A stretch of DNA of 64,000 bases from Lonepinella koalarum (GCA_030525745.1 JAUNED010000006.1:29340-93339), one strand, 5' to 3'; positions 1 to 9,668 are shown, numbered from the stretch's first letter. Notes: generated by a model from the sequence alone, not told the origin. A program made the numbers and translations.

Positions 1-1136
1 TTTACATTGGTTTTTACAGGATCCTTAGCTAAAGCTTCTTCCAAAGATTGCAGCACACGTTGGCGATGCTCTTCGTTTTGCATATCGATAAAATCGATAA
101 TGATAATCCCACCCAAATTGCGTAGTTGTAACTGTTGAGCAATTGCCCGGGTTGCTTCAATATTGGTATTAAAAATAGTTTCTTCCAAATTCCGCCGCCC
201 AACAAAAGCACCGGTGTTAATATCAATCGTGGTCATAGCTTCTGTTTGTTCTATGATTAAATAACCACCGGATTTTAAATTCACCCGTTTATCCAATGCA
301 GTTTGAATCGCTGATTCTACGCCATACACGTCAAAAAGGGGTTGATTTCCACTGTACAGTACTAATTTGTCGCTCAATTCAGGCATAAATTCATCGGTAA
401 ACTCTTTCACTTCGCTAAAACAGAGTTTGGAATCAATTCTGATTTTTTCGATACTTTGCCCGATAAAATCACGCAATATGCGCTGAGTTAAAGCCAGCTC
501 TCCGTAAATCGCAGAACGTGTCGGATATTTCGCTCGACGTTCCAGCACTTTTCTCCATAAGCGTTTCAGAAAATCTGCATCTTGTTTTAATTCCGTTTCG
601 CTCACACCTTCTGCTGCTGTTCGTACAATATATCCACCCAATTCATCACAAAACGGCTCAACCAAAGATTTTAATCTTGCCCGTTCTTCTTCACCGGCAA
701 TCCGTTGCGACACACCAACGTGACTGTTTTCCGGCATAAAGACTAAATAACGGGATGGTAGTGTAATATCCGTGGTTAATCTGGCACCTTTTGTACCAAT
801 GGGATCTTTCACGACTTGCACTACAATATCCTGTCCTTCACGAACCAATTCAGTAATATCTTTCACCACAAATTGTTTCTGTTCATTGACATCTACACAT
901 TCTGTATAAGACACAATATCCGAGGCATGCAAAAATGCCGCTTTATCTAAGCCGATATCCACAAAAGCCGATTGCATACCGGGTAAAACACGAGTAACTC
1001 TCCCTTTATAAATATTACCCACAATGCCACGCTTGGCTTGGCGTTCAATATGCACTTCCTTTAAAATTCCCATATCCACAAGCGCAATTCGAGTTTCGTC
1101 AGGAGTAACATTTACCAATAATTCCACTGAATCCAT
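1..1136 (-). CDS. rng: Ribonuclease G, N-terminal 378 residues (gene runs off the window)
   Basis: RNase G is an endoribonuclease that matures the 5' end of 16S rRNA and takes part in mRNA decay. The visible part opens with MDSVELLVN and carries an S1 RNA-binding domain (about residues 38-125, GNIYKGRVTRVLPGMQSAFVD region). The DNase I-like catalytic domain follows, with the two metal-binding aspartates at D305 (TIDINTGAFVG) and D348 (IIIDFID), matching D304/D347 of E. coli RNase G. The zinc-link and small C-terminal domain (about 110 residues of a roughly 490-residue protein) lie beyond base 1. RNase E is excluded as far as can be seen because the N-terminus is RNase G-like, but the two families share these domains. 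It is divergent from putP, with 130 bp between the start codons. Confidence 0.93.
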   Translation of the reverse strand, partial: MDSVELLVNVTPDETRIALVDMGILKEVHIERQAKRGIVGNIYKGRVTRVLPGMQSAFVDIGLDKAAFLHASDIVSYTECVDVNEQKQFVVKDITELVREGQDIVVQVVKDPIGTKGARLTTDITLPSRYLVFMPENSHVGVSQRIAGEEERARLKSLVEPFCDELGGYIVRTAAEGVSETELKQDADFLKRLWRKVLERRAKYPTRSAIYGELALTQRILRDFIGQSIEKIRIDSKLCFSEVKEFTDEFMPELSDKLVLYSGNQPLFDVYGVESAIQTALDKRVNLKSGGYLIIEQTEAMTTIDINTGAFVGRRNLEETIFNTNIEATRAIAQQLQLRNLGGIIIIDFIDMQNEEHRQRVLQSLEEALAKDPVKTNV

Positions 1137-1266
1137 AATAAATACCTAAAATTCATCTTCGTTTGATGATGATAACGAAAAGCAAAATAGAAAAACAAGT
1201 ACAAATCCTGTAGAATGTGACCTTTATCAAATTTCCTCATCAAAAAACGCAAAAATGGAGGCGTTA

Positions 1267-2781
1267 ATGTTTGGATTAGATCCGACAATTGTCACTTTCA
1301 CAGTCTATATTTTGGGTATGTTGCTCATCGGATTTATTGCCTATCGCTATACCAATAATTTATCTGATTATATTTTAGGTGGTCGTCGCTTAGGTAGTTT
1401 TGTCACAGCTATGTCTGCCGGTGCGTCCGATATGTCCGGCTGGTTATTAATGGGGTTGCCGGGCGCTGTTTATGCTGCCGGTTTAGTCGAAGGCTGGATT
1501 GCTATCGGTTTAACTGTCGGTGCTTATTTCAACTGGTTATTGGTGGCTGGACGTTTGCGTATTTATACCGAATTCAACCAAAACGCCTTAACCTTACCGG
1601 AATATTTCCACCATCGTTTCGGCACATCACATCATTTACTAAAAATTGTTTCCGCCACAATCATTTTAGTGTTTTTCACCATTTATTGCGCTTCAGGGGT
1701 TGTTGCAGGCGCCAAACTGTTCCAAAATTTATTTTCTATCCCCTATTCTACCGCACTTTGGTATGGCGCCTTAGCCACTATTGCCTACACCTTTATCGGC
1801 GGTTTTTTAGCGGTCAGTTGGACAGATACCATTCAAGCAACATTAATGATTTTTGCCTTAATTTTAACACCGGTATTTGTCTTCTTAAGTATTGGTGGCA
1901 CAGCCGAATTTGAAGCGGTATTACAACAAGCGGAAGCTGTTGCACACAAAAGTTATACGGATATGTTCACAGGAACAACATTCCTTGGTTTGCTCAGCCT
2001 AGCTGCTTGGGGATTAGGTTATTTCGGTCAGCCACATATTTTGGCACGCTTTATGGCAGCAGATAGCGTGAAATCTTTACATAACGCACGTCGCATCAGT
2101 ATGACTTGGATGGTACTTTGCTTAGGCGGTGCAATTGCTATCGGCTTTTTCGGTATGGCATTTTTCCATGCGAACCCACACATTGCAGGCACGGTAAATG
2201 CAGAACACGAGCAAGTATTCATCGAGTTATCCAAACTCTTATTTAATCCTTGGATTGCAGGTATTTTACTTTCAGCGATTTTAGCAGCAGTCATGAGTAC
2301 GTTAAGTTGCCAATTGTTAATTTCCTCCAGTGCCATCACTGAAGATTTCTACAAAGGTTTTATCCGCCCGAAAGCTTCTGAAAAAGAACTGATTTGGTTA
2401 GGGCGAGCCATGGTGTTGGTCATTGCCGCTCTAGCTATTTGGATTGCTCAAGATGAAAACAGTAAAGTATTAAAATTGGTCAAATTCGCTTGGGCAGGCT
2501 TCGGTAGTGCCTTTGGGCCGGTCGTGTTACTTTCCTTATTTTGGAAACGAATGACCTCAAGCGGTGCAATGGCCGGTATGCTGACCGGTGCATTAGTGGT
2601 ATTCTCTTGGAAAAAAATAATGCCTGAAGGCTCTGTTTGGGCTTCTGTGTATGAAATGATTCCGGCATTCAGCTTGGCAACAATCGCAGTCATTGTAGTT
2701 TCCCTCATTTCAGACAAACCGGAAAAAACTATTTTAGATACCTTTGATAAAGCTAAACAGGCTTACAAGAACGCGCAATAA
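1267..2781 (+). CDS. putP: Sodium/proline symporter PutP
   Basis: This inner-membrane Na+/proline symporter of the solute:sodium symporter family has 504 residues, the usual length, with about 13 hydrophobic segments. Family-typical stretches include SAGASDMSGWLLMGLPGA near the N-terminus, FFTIYCASGVVAGA, and GYFGQPHILARFMA mid-protein. The reading frame also has an ATG at 1255, but that ATG is part of the ribosome-binding site (TGGAGG) of the ATG at 1267, so I chose the latter. There is no putA in the window, so whether proline is catabolised or used as an osmolyte cannot be told. The upstream gap also holds a half-good CRP-like sequence (1216-1231) that lies too close to the start codon to be an ordinary activator site. 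Confidence 0.95.
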   Translation: MFGLDPTIVTFTVYILGMLLIGFIAYRYTNNLSDYILGGRRLGSFVTAMSAGASDMSGWLLMGLPGAVYAAGLVEGWIAIGLTVGAYFNWLLVAGRLRIYTEFNQNALTLPEYFHHRFGTSHHLLKIVSATIILVFFTIYCASGVVAGAKLFQNLFSIPYSTALWYGALATIAYTFIGGFLAVSWTDTIQATLMIFALILTPVFVFLSIGGTAEFEAVLQQAEAVAHKSYTDMFTGTTFLGLLSLAAWGLGYFGQPHILARFMAADSVKSLHNARRISMTWMVLCLGGAIAIGFFGMAFFHANPHIAGTVNAEHEQVFIELSKLLFNPWIAGILLSAILAAVMSTLSCQLLISSSAITEDFYKGFIRPKASEKELIWLGRAMVLVIAALAIWIAQDENSKVLKLVKFAWAGFGSAFGPVVLLSLFWKRMTSSGAMAGMLTGALVVFSWKKIMPEGSVWASVYEMIPAFSLATIAVIVVSLISDKPEKTILDTFDKAKQAYKNAQ

Positions 2782-2835
2782 ATCTAATAACGGACACCAC
2801 AGCGTCCGTTCCCTTTTTTCTTTGATTAAATTGTT

Positions 2836-3801
2836 ATGATTGACTTTCGCCCTTTTTATCAACAAATTGCCACCAGCCCACTTTCCGATTGGCTGGAAAC
2901 CCTTCCCTTACAACTCAAACAATGGGAAAAACAAACCCACGGCGATTATGCCAAATGGGCAAAAGTCGTGGATTTTTTACCGCACTTAGAAGCCTCTCAA
3001 ATTGATCTCAAAAGTGCGGTCAAATCGGAGCGAGTTTTGCCCTTAGACCAAGGTGAGCAACAAAGATTAGTTTATCACCTCAAACAACTGATGCCTTGGC
3101 GAAAAGGCCCTTATCACTTGTTCGGCATTCATATTGATTGCGAATGGCGTTCCGATTTTAAATGGGATCGTGTTTTACCACATTTATCGCCTTTGCAAGA
3201 TCGCCTGATTTTAGATGTAGGTTGTGGTAGCGGTTATCATATGTGGCGAATGGTCGGCGAAGGGGCAAAAATGGTTGTTGGTATCGATCCAACAGAATTA
3301 TTCTTGTGCCAATTTGAAGCGGTACGTAAGTTACTAAATAATGATCGGAGAGCTAATTTAATTCCGCTTGGTATTGAACAAATGCAGCCTTTAAGCATAT
3401 TTGACACGGTATTTTCGATGGGTGTACTTTATCATCGTAAATCACCACTTGATCATTTAACCCAACTGAAAAACCAACTAAGAAAAGGTGGTGAATTGGT
3501 ATTGGAAACCCTTGTCATTGACGGCGATATCAACAGCGTCTTAGTTCCAAAAGATCGCTACGCCAAAATGAAGAATGTGTATTTCATTCCAAGTGTCGCC
3601 TGTTTAATCAACTGGTTAGAAAAATGCGGATTTAGCAATGTACGTTGCGTTGACGAAGCGGTAACGACCTTAGAAGAACAACGGAAAACCGATTGGCTGG
3701 AAAACGAAAGTCTGATTGATTTCCTCGATCCAAAAGATCACAGTAAAACCATCGAAGGCTACCCAGCCCCCAAAAGAGCAGTGATTATTGCTAATAAATA
3801 G
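2836..3801 (+). CDS. cmoB: tRNA U34 carboxymethyltransferase CmoB
   Basis: CmoB transfers the carboxymethyl group of carboxy-SAM to 5-hydroxyuridine at the wobble position of certain tRNAs, making cmo5U. The 321-residue length matches E. coli CmoB (323). The Rossmann methyltransferase glycine motif [12 protein letters not shown] lies at about residue 125, followed by [12 protein letters not shown], which is characteristic of CmoB rather than of general SAM methyltransferases. cmoA, its usual partner, is not in the window. The gene holds two USS copies (2979, 3012) and ends just before a USS-pair terminator shared with the convergent ffs gene. Confidence 0.95.
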   Translation: MIDFRPFYQQIATSPLSDWLETLPLQLKQWEKQTHGDYAKWAKVVDFLPHLEASQIDLKSAVKSERVLPLDQGEQQRLVYHLKQLMPWRKGPYHLFGIHIDCEWRSDFKWDRVLPHLSPLQDRLILDVGCGSGYHMWRMVGEGAKMVVGIDPTELFLCQFEAVRKLLNNDRRANLIPLGIEQMQPLSIFDTVFSMGVLYHRKSPLDHLTQLKNQLRKGGELVLETLVIDGDINSVLVPKDRYAKMKNVYFIPSVACLINWLEKCGFSNVRCVDEAVTTLEEQRKTDWLENESLIDFLDPKDHSKTIEGYPAPKRAVIIANK

Positions 3802-3813
3802 TCCTAAATAGAC

Positions 3814-3856
3814 TCAAGTGCGGTGAAAACGCAGTAAATTTTGACCGCACTTTTAG
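3814..3856. terminator. Bidirectional terminator made of an inverted USS pair (cmoB / ffs)
   Basis: CAAGTGCGGT at 3815-3824 and ACCGCACTTTT at 3844-3854 form a stem with a T-run on the plus side and an A-run facing the other way. It sits between the end of cmoB (plus) and the 3' end of ffs (minus) and so can serve both. The partly complementary GAAAA / ATTTTG flanks lengthen the stem. Confidence 0.75.
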
Positions 3857-3906
3857 GATCTGTTGAACATTCAAAAATAGATAATAAAAAGGTCATAGAA
3901 TGGTTG

Positions 3907-4019
3907 GAGGAAACCTTCCCAGCGACTTCTCGGCACACACAAATTCCGACTTTGGCTGCTTTCTTCCGAACCTGACCGGGTAAACCGGACAGCGTTGCGA
4001 GAGACCGAGAAGGTTTCCA
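3907..4019 (-). ncRNA. ffs: Signal recognition particle 4.5S RNA
   Basis: Read on the minus strand, the apical domain is the conserved SRP hairpin: TTTACCCGGTCAGGTTCGGA followed by AGAAAGCAGCCAAAG, nearly identical to the Ffh-binding loop of E. coli 4.5S RNA (GGAAG tetraloop with the A/C-rich internal loop; here GGAAGAAAGCAG). The ends pair: GGAAACCTT at 3909-3917 with AAGGTTTCC at 4010-4018, giving a roughly 112-nt hairpin RNA of the small bacterial type. Ends are inferred from the terminal pairing and may be off by a few bases. The RNA joins Ffh to target ribosomes translating membrane proteins. It is convergent with cmoB and divergent from ycaO. Confidence 0.93.
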
Positions 4020-4041
4020 TTGAATAAGCCGAACGGCTTAG

Positions 4042-4077
4042 GCCGTGAATTATGCTACAAAGCCGGTTTAATTGCAA
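4042..4077 (-). promoter_or_regulatory. Promoter of ffs, with a leader as in RNase P-processed precursors
   Basis: On the minus strand, -35 TTGCAA (4072-4077) and -10 CATAAT (4049-4054) are separated by exactly 17 bp. A start about 7 nt further on falls near 4042, about 23 nt before the inferred mature 5' end. E. coli pre-4.5S RNA has a 24-nt leader removed by RNase P, so the spacing fits. The leader contains a small hairpin (AAGCCGTTCGGCTT). Confidence 0.7.
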
Positions 4078-4154
4078 ATTATTTTCCGATAATCCTTGCT
4101 CTCTGCACTGTTCTCGCCTATTATTCCGCCATTTCAAACGTAACGGAACTCATT

Positions 4155-5915
4155 ATGACCGAAAAAACTTTTATCCTCGGCAAAGATGCCGCCCTTGAAG
4201 ACAGCATTAACAAATTCCAACAAAAACTGACCGCACTTGGCTTTCATATTGAAGAAGCCTCTTGGTTAAATCCAGTCCCTTATGTTTGGTCTGTGCATAT
4301 TCGTGACAAAGATTGCCCACAATGTTTTACTAACGGTAAGGGAGCAAGTAAAAAAGCCGCATTAGCCTCTGCCTTAGGCGAATATTTTGAGCGTCTTTCT
4401 ACCAACTATTTCTTTGCCGATTATTATTTAGGGCAAGATATTGCCAACGGCGATTTTGTGCATTATCCAAATGAGAAATGGTTCCCGATTGAAGATGAAG
4501 ATGTATTACCTGAAGGCATTTTAGATGAGTATTTGCTGAATTATTACGATCCGGAAGGCAATTTAACACCTGAATTATTAGTGGATTTACAATCCGGAAA
4601 TTATGATCGTGGTATTGTGGCAATGCCGTATGTCCGCCAATCGGATCAACAAACCGTATATATTCCGCAAAGTATTATCGGCAATTTGTATGTCTCTAAC
4701 GGAATGTCTGCCGGTAATAGCCAAAATGAGGCTCGTGTACAAGGACTTTCCGAAGTGTTCGAGCGTTATGTAAAAAATCGCATTATCGCAGAAGCCATTA
4801 GTCTGCCGGAAATTCCTTCTGAAGTGATTGCACAATATCCAAGCATTCAAGCGTCTATTCAAAAATTAGAGGAAGAAGGCTTCCCGATTTTATGTTACGA
4901 CGCTTCCCTTGGTGGAAAATATCCGGTCATTTGCGTAATTTTACTTAACCCTAATAATGGCACTTGTTTTGCCTCTTTCGGTGCACACCCGAATTTCCAA
5001 GTCGCCTTTGAGCGAACTGTCACAGAACTTTTGCAAGGCCGCAGTCTAAAAGATTTGGATGTTTTCACGCCACCTTCATTCAACAATGAAGATGTGGCAG
5101 ATCATGCCAATTTAGAAACTCATTTTATTGATTCCAGTGGCTTGATTTCTTGGGATTTATTCAAAGAACAGGCAGATTTTCCATTTGTTCATTGGGATTT
5201 CTCCGGCACGACCCAACAGGAATATAATACTTTGATGGGTATTTTTGATGATATGGGAAAAGAGGTCTATATTATGGATTATAACCATTTGGGTGTCTAT
5301 GCTTGCCGTATTATCGTGCCTTCAATGTCTGATATTTACCCTGCCGATGACTTAATTTATGCCAATAATAATATGGGTATGGATTGGCGGGAAATTCTGT
5401 TAGATTTACCGCACTTTCACCATGATAAAGAGGCTTACCAAGAATTGTTAGACGAATTAGATGAACAAAGCATTGATGATGCAACCCGTGTGCGTGAATT
5501 TATCGGTATCGTGCCACCACCTAAATCAGGCTGGACCACCTTGCGTGTCGGCGAGCTAAAATCCATGCTCTATATTGCCTTAGGCAAATTAGAGTTAGCT
5601 TTAGACTGGGCAAACTGGACATACAATATGAACAGCTCGGTTTTCACAGCCGAACGTGCTAATTACTACCGTTGCTTAATTAACAGCTTAGAACTCTTCC
5701 TTGATGAAAACCGCGAGACAAGTCAATACCGTGCCGTCTTTGAAAAAATGTACGGCAAAAGTGCGGTGGAATTTTCTTGGAATGCCATTCAAGGCGGTAA
5801 TCCGTTTTATGATTTATTGGCTGATGACGAACATCTCCACCAATTCCAAGCTCACCAAAAACTGCTGGCAGCTTATGCGAAATTACAAAAAGCAAAGCGA
5901 GAAAATTGGCATTAA
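4155..5915 (+). CDS. ycaO: YcaO, accessory factor for ribosomal protein S12 methylthiolation
   Basis: The 586-residue protein has exactly the length of E. coli YcaO and matches it throughout (for example SWLNPVPYVWSVHIRDKDC and GYFERLSTNYFFADYY-like stretches). YcaO is an ATP-using fold reported to enhance beta-methylthiolation of S12 Asp by RimO. It is not one of the short azoline-forming YcaOs next to peptide precursors, and no precursor gene or cyclodehydratase partner lies nearby. The frame is open back to an ATG at 4020, but those 45 codons overlie the ffs leader and promoter and have no family similarity, so I start at 4155 (MTEKTFILGKDAALEDS). Confidence 0.94.
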   Translation: MTEKTFILGKDAALEDSINKFQQKLTALGFHIEEASWLNPVPYVWSVHIRDKDCPQCFTNGKGASKKAALASALGEYFERLSTNYFFADYYLGQDIANGDFVHYPNEKWFPIEDEDVLPEGILDEYLLNYYDPEGNLTPELLVDLQSGNYDRGIVAMPYVRQSDQQTVYIPQSIIGNLYVSNGMSAGNSQNEARVQGLSEVFERYVKNRIIAEAISLPEIPSEVIAQYPSIQASIQKLEEEGFPILCYDASLGGKYPVICVILLNPNNGTCFASFGAHPNFQVAFERTVTELLQGRSLKDLDVFTPPSFNNEDVADHANLETHFIDSSGLISWDLFKEQADFPFVHWDFSGTTQQEYNTLMGIFDDMGKEVYIMDYNHLGVYACRIIVPSMSDIYPADDLIYANNNMGMDWREILLDLPHFHHDKEAYQELLDELDEQSIDDATRVREFIGIVPPPKSGWTTLRVGELKSMLYIALGKLELALDWANWTYNMNSSVFTAERANYYRCLINSLELFLDENRETSQYRAVFEKMYGKSAVEFSWNAIQGGNPFYDLLADDEHLHQFQAHQKLLAAYAKLQKAKRENWH

Positions 5916-5937
5916 CTCTTAATTAAGAGGCGGTATT

Positions 5938-6780
5938 ATGGCATTAAACATTGCTCTGGTTGCAGACAAACAATATAAACTTCCACTGGAAACCTTACTC
6001 AAATCTATTTGTTATCATAACAGCAATGTCACGTTTTATCTTTTATATGATGATATTGATAAAGAATGGTTAGATGCACTGGAAGAATTAATTGGGTTAT
6101 TTGACAATAAACTGGTCTCTGTGAAGATTGAGCCTTCATATTTTGCACAATACAAAACCTTGAATCATATTTCAACATCCACTTATTATCGTTTACTCAT
6201 TCCACAGCTTATTGATGTTGATCGTATTTTATATTTAGATTGCGATATGATTGTTGATGGCAATTTGGAAAGTGTATATTTTTCTGAATTTGAGAATAAG
6301 ATCATTTGTGCGGTGCAAGATCTCTACATTGAGTTTGTAACTCATCATTATCCCTTTGCTCCTGAATTTGAACATTATTTTAATGCAGGCTTATTGTTAA
6401 TTGATGTTAAACATTGGCGTAAAGAAAATATCACACTACAAGCACTGGAATTAGCTGAAAAATACCAAGATCAATTACTCTATGCAGATCAAGATATTCT
6501 CAATCTGGTGCTCCACAAAAAATGGAAGATATTACCTAAAGAATATAACCTTCAACTTGCAGCCCGATTTGCACTCGCAAAATCCGGTTTAAGTAAGCTC
6601 ATTGGCGTAGCCGAAAATTTAGCCGGAAAATCACCGGTGATTTTCCATTACACCACTTGGAGAAAACCTTGGAGCAATGATCCTGAAGCCCGTTTTAAAG
6701 AAAAATTTTGGCATTACGCCAATTTAGACTGGCAAGAAATTTGGTTACGAAACAAAGCGAAAATCCACCGCACTTTTTAA
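5938..6780 (+). CDS. Glycosyltransferase family 8 (LgtC-like lipooligosaccharide glycosyltransferase)
   Basis: This 280-residue retaining GT-A glycosyltransferase probably adds a galactose or glucose to lipooligosaccharide at the cytoplasmic face. Visible family marks are the nucleotide-sugar end NIALVADKQY at residue 4, the ribose/metal motif YLDCDMIVDG (DxD at about residues 100-102), FNAGLLLIDVKHW at about 148, ADQDILN at about 182, and HYTTWRKPW near the C-terminus with the second metal-binding His. The acceptor and sugar cannot be told from sequence. A good Shine-Dalgarno (AGAGGCGG) precedes ATG 5938. There is no tetranucleotide repeat tract in or before the gene, unlike many phase-variable Haemophilus LOS genes. 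A USS overlaps its last codons. Confidence 0.85.
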   Translation: MALNIALVADKQYKLPLETLLKSICYHNSNVTFYLLYDDIDKEWLDALEELIGLFDNKLVSVKIEPSYFAQYKTLNHISTSTYYRLLIPQLIDVDRILYLDCDMIVDGNLESVYFSEFENKIICAVQDLYIEFVTHHYPFAPEFEHYFNAGLLLIDVKHWRKENITLQALELAEKYQDQLLYADQDILNLVLHKKWKILPKEYNLQLAARFALAKSGLSKLIGVAENLAGKSPVIFHYTTWRKPWSNDPEARFKEKFWHYANLDWQEIWLRNKAKIHRTF

Positions 6781-6825
6781 CTAAATCTGAAATGAAATTT
6801 CAAGCTAAATCAATATTTTGAAAAT

Positions 6826-6855
6826 AAAGGGGAAAAAATACGGTTTTCCCCTTTT
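6826..6855 (+). terminator. Rho-independent terminator after the GT8 gene
   Basis: AAAGGGGAAAA (6826-6836) pairs with TTTTCCCCTTT (6844-6854), followed by a T-run. It separates the glycosyltransferase from potA. Confidence 0.8.
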
Positions 6856-6944
6856 CATTATGTGCCAATCACTATATTATTAGCGACTGTTATTTGTTAT
6901 ATTTGTATTTTCATCAATCAGGGAGAAAACCAAAGCTAGTGGAA

Positions 6945-8057
6945 ATGGAAAATCAAAAACCGATTATCGAACTTCGTTCGTTGCATAAAGCCTATGGCGA
7001 TAATATTGTCGTCAATAATTTAAATTTGACCATTAATAACGGTGAATTTTTAACGATTTTAGGGCCGTCCGGCTGTGGTAAAACCACGGTTTTAAGGTTG
7101 ATTGCGGGTTTTGAAGAAGCAGATAGTGGTCAGGTAATTCTGGACGGCGAAGATGTGACTCAAGTCCCTGCCGAACATCGCCATGTTAATACCGTTTTCC
7201 AGAGCTATGCCCTTTTCCCTCATATGACGATTTTTGACAATGTAGCCTTCGGTTTACGTATGCAAAAAGTCCCTGAAGCAGAAATTAAACCTCGTGTAAT
7301 GGAAGCCTTACGCATGGTGCAATTGGAAGAATTAGCCGAACGTAAACCTGCATCACTTTCCGGTGGTCAGCAACAACGTATTGCAATTGCCCGTGCAGTA
7401 GTGAATAAGCCAAAAGTATTATTATTGGATGAATCTTTATCTGCATTAGATTATAAACTTCGTAAACAAATGCAGAATGAGTTGAAATCCTTACAACGCC
7501 AGCTAGGTATTACCTTTATCTTCGTTACCCACGATCAAGAAGAAGCCTTAACAATGTCAGACCGTATTATTGTGCTGAAAAAAGGCAATATTGAACAAGA
7601 CGGTACACCTCGTGAAATTTATGAAGAACCCCGCAATTTATTTGTGGCAAAATTTATCGGTGAAATCAATATTTTTGATGCAACCGTATTACATCGTATT
7701 GATGAACAACGTGTAAAAGCCAATGTAGAAGGCCGTATTTGTGATATTTATGTGGAACAAGAAGTATGCGAAGGGCAAAAATTAAAGGTCTTGTTACGTC
7801 CTGAAGATGTATTGTTGGAAGAACTTGATGAGAATGAACAGTCCACTGCAATCATTGGACATATCCGTGAGCGTAACTACAAGGGAATGACATTGGAATC
7901 GACTGTTGAATTGGATCATAACGGAAAAATGGTACTAGTCAGCGAATTCTTTAACGAAGACGATCCGAATATCGATCACTCTTTAGATCAAAAAGTGGGC
8001 GTAACTTGGATTGAGAAATGGGAAGTGGTGTTAAACGATGAAAATGACGACCAATAA
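6945..8057 (+). CDS. potA: Spermidine/putrescine ABC transporter ATPase PotA
   Basis: PotA is the ATP-hydrolysing subunit of the PotABCD polyamine importer. It has Walker [10 protein letters not shown] (about residue 42), signature [14 protein letters not shown], Walker B VLLLDES, the H-loop VTHDQEEAL and a C-terminal TOBE domain ending like E. coli PotA (EFFNEDDP ... WIEKWEVVL). The start at [10 protein letters not shown] gives 370 residues. The frame extends 17 codons further upstream without conservation, and a GTG two codons earlier is also possible because no strong Shine-Dalgarno fixes the choice. The last bases overlap potB by 20 bp, showing tight coupling. Confidence 0.93.
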   Translation: MENQKPIIELRSLHKAYGDNIVVNNLNLTINNGEFLTILGPSGCGKTTVLRLIAGFEEADSGQVILDGEDVTQVPAEHRHVNTVFQSYALFPHMTIFDNVAFGLRMQKVPEAEIKPRVMEALRMVQLEELAERKPASLSGGQQQRIAIARAVVNKPKVLLLDESLSALDYKLRKQMQNELKSLQRQLGITFIFVTHDQEEALTMSDRIIVLKKGNIEQDGTPREIYEEPRNLFVAKFIGEINIFDATVLHRIDEQRVKANVEGRICDIYVEQEVCEGQKLKVLLRPEDVLLEELDENEQSTAIIGHIRERNYKGMTLESTVELDHNGKMVLVSEFFNEDDPNIDHSLDQKVGVTWIEKWEVVLNDENDDQ

Positions 8058-8898
8058 ATTCCAGAATATCACTGTCAGTGTTATTTTCGGTTGGCTGATT
8101 TTCTTTGTATTAGTCCCGAATTTATTAGTTCTTGCTGTGAGTTTTTTAAGCAAAGACAGTAGCAATTTCTATGCACTCCCTTTCACATTGGAAAACTATG
8201 GCAAATTATTTGATCCACTCTACGCACAAGTTGTGTGGAACTCCCTTTATATGTCAGGGATTGCAACAATTATTTGCTTGGTTATAGGCTACCCTTTTGC
8301 TTTTATGGTAGCCAAAATTCATCCTAAATATCGACCTCTCTTATTGTTCTTTTTGGTCTTACCGTTTTGGACTAACTCGCTGATCCGTATTTATGGTATG
8401 AAAGTGTTTTTAGGTATTAAGGGGATTTTAAACGAAACCTTGTTGTGGCTTGGTATTATTAATGAACCTATTCGTATTCTGAATACAGAAGTGGCTGTTA
8501 TTATCGGCTTGGTATATTTATTACTGCCATTTATGATTTTACCGCTCTATTCTGCCATCGAAAAATTAGATCATCGTTTACTTGAAGCTGCAAAAGATCT
8601 GGGTGCAAATGCTTTCCAACGTTTTGTGAAAATTATCATTCCATTAACTATGCCCGGCATTGTCTCAGGTTGCTTATTGGTATTATTGCCGGCAATGGGA
8701 ATGTTCTATGTTGCAGATTTACTGGGTGGTGCAAAAGTGTTATTAGTCGGTAACGTAATTAAAAGCGAATTTTTAATTTCCCGTAACTGGCCGTTTGGTT
8801 CCGCAATCAGTATTGCTTTAACCATTCTGATGGCATTATTGATCTTCGTGTATTATAAAGCCAACAAATTATTAAATAAGAAAGTGGAGTTAGAATAA
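8038..8898 (+). CDS. potB: Spermidine/putrescine ABC transporter permease PotB
   Basis: The 286-residue inner-membrane permease has about six transmembrane segments and the EAA loop [16 protein letters not shown] typical of binding-protein-dependent permeases. The C-terminus [11 protein letters not shown] is the PotB ending. The start overlaps the end of potA. ATG 8038 and ATG 8044 are both in frame, two codons apart, and I use the first. It pairs with PotC to form the transmembrane channel. Confidence 0.94.
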   Translation: MKMTTNKFQNITVSVIFGWLIFFVLVPNLLVLAVSFLSKDSSNFYALPFTLENYGKLFDPLYAQVVWNSLYMSGIATIICLVIGYPFAFMVAKIHPKYRPLLLFFLVLPFWTNSLIRIYGMKVFLGIKGILNETLLWLGIINEPIRILNTEVAVIIGLVYLLLPFMILPLYSAIEKLDHRLLEAAKDLGANAFQRFVKIIIPLTMPGIVSGCLLVLLPAMGMFYVADLLGGAKVLLVGNVIKSEFLISRNWPFGSAISIALTILMALLIFVYYKANKLLNKKVELE

Positions 8899-9668
8899 TG
8901 AATCGTATACTGCGTAATATCTTTATGTTTGTGGTGTATGCTTATTTATACATTCCAATTATTATTTTAGTGGGTAACTCTTTTAACGCCGACCGTTACG
9001 GCCTAAGCTGGAAAGGCTTTAGCCTTGAGTGGTACAACAAATTAATGAATAATGATACATTATTGCAAGCGGCATTCCATTCTATTGTGATTGCATTTTT
9101 AGCAGCCTCATTAGCTACTTTAATCGGCACATTAACGGCAATTGCATTATATCGCTATAAATTCCGAGGCAAACAAGCTGTTAGCGGAATGTTATTTATT
9201 GTGATGATGTCGCCGGATATTGTTATGGCAGTATCTTTACTCGCTTTATTTACAATGGTCAGTATTTCATTAGGTTTTTGGTCATTACTATTGGCACATG
9301 TCACTTTCTGTCTACCTTATGTCGTCGTGAGTGTATTCTCTCGCTTGAAAGGTTTTGACATCAAAATGTTGGAAGCTGCTCGAGATTTAGGTGCAAGTGA
9401 AGTAACTATTTTACGTAAAATTATTATGCCGTTGGCCTTACCTGCAATCATCTCTGGTTGGTTATTAAGCTTTACCATATCACTAGATGATGTCGTCGTT
9501 TCTTCCTTTGTCAGTGGCGTAAGTTATGAAATTTTACCTCTGAAAATTTTCTCTCTTGTTAAGACAGGAGTCACTCCGGAAGTGAATGCATTAGCGACAA
9601 TTATGATTATTTTGTCTTTAATTTTAGTGGTTTCAGGCCAATTTATTGGAAAAAAAGACAAAAACTAA
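8898..9668 (+). CDS. potC: Spermidine/putrescine ABC transporter permease PotC
   Basis: The 256-residue second permease of the polyamine importer has about six transmembrane segments and the EAA loop MLEAARDLGASEVTIL. Substrate-path residues resemble E. coli PotC (SFTISLDDVVVSSFVSG). Its ATG shares one base with the potB stop codon (TAATG), which indicates translational coupling. A hairpin with a T-run follows 38 bp downstream, before potD. Confidence 0.94.
   Translation: MNRILRNIFMFVVYAYLYIPIIILVGNSFNADRYGLSWKGFSLEWYNKLMNNDTLLQAAFHSIVIAFLAASLATLIGTLTAIALYRYKFRGKQAVSGMLFIVMMSPDIVMAVSLLALFTMVSISLGFWSLLLAHVTFCLPYVVVSVFSRLKGFDIKMLEAARDLGASEVTILRKIIMPLALPAIISGWLLSFTISLDDVVVSSFVSGVSYEILPLKIFSLVKTGVTPEVNALATIMIILSLILVVSGQFIGKKDKN

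Larger units (their letters stand above)
3802..4154. other. Intergenic region cmoB-ycaO: holds terminator, ffs and its promoter, no protein gene
   Basis: This 353-bp gap is accounted for by the USS-pair terminator (about 3814-3856), the minus-strand SRP RNA gene (about 3907-4019), its leader and promoter (4020-4077), and the start region of ycaO. Open frames across it on both strands are by-products of the RNA gene. Confidence 0.85.

Noticed and set aside
1216..1231. CRP-like TGTGACCTTTATCAAA before putP
   Set aside because: Only the left half-site is good, and it lies 36 bp before the start codon, too close for an activator unless the transcript starts at the ATG.
3871..4137. Minus-strand open frame of 88 codons
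   Set aside because: It is the 4.5S RNA gene and its promoter read as protein; no similarity and no ribosome-binding site.
4020..4154. N-terminal extension of YcaO by 45 codons
   Set aside because: It overlies the ffs leader and promoter and is absent from the family, which starts at the equivalent of 4155.
4155..6780. YcaO plus neighbours as a ribosomal-peptide (azoline) cluster
   Set aside because: The protein is the full-length S12-associated YcaO, with no precursor peptide, E1-like partner or dehydrogenase beside it.
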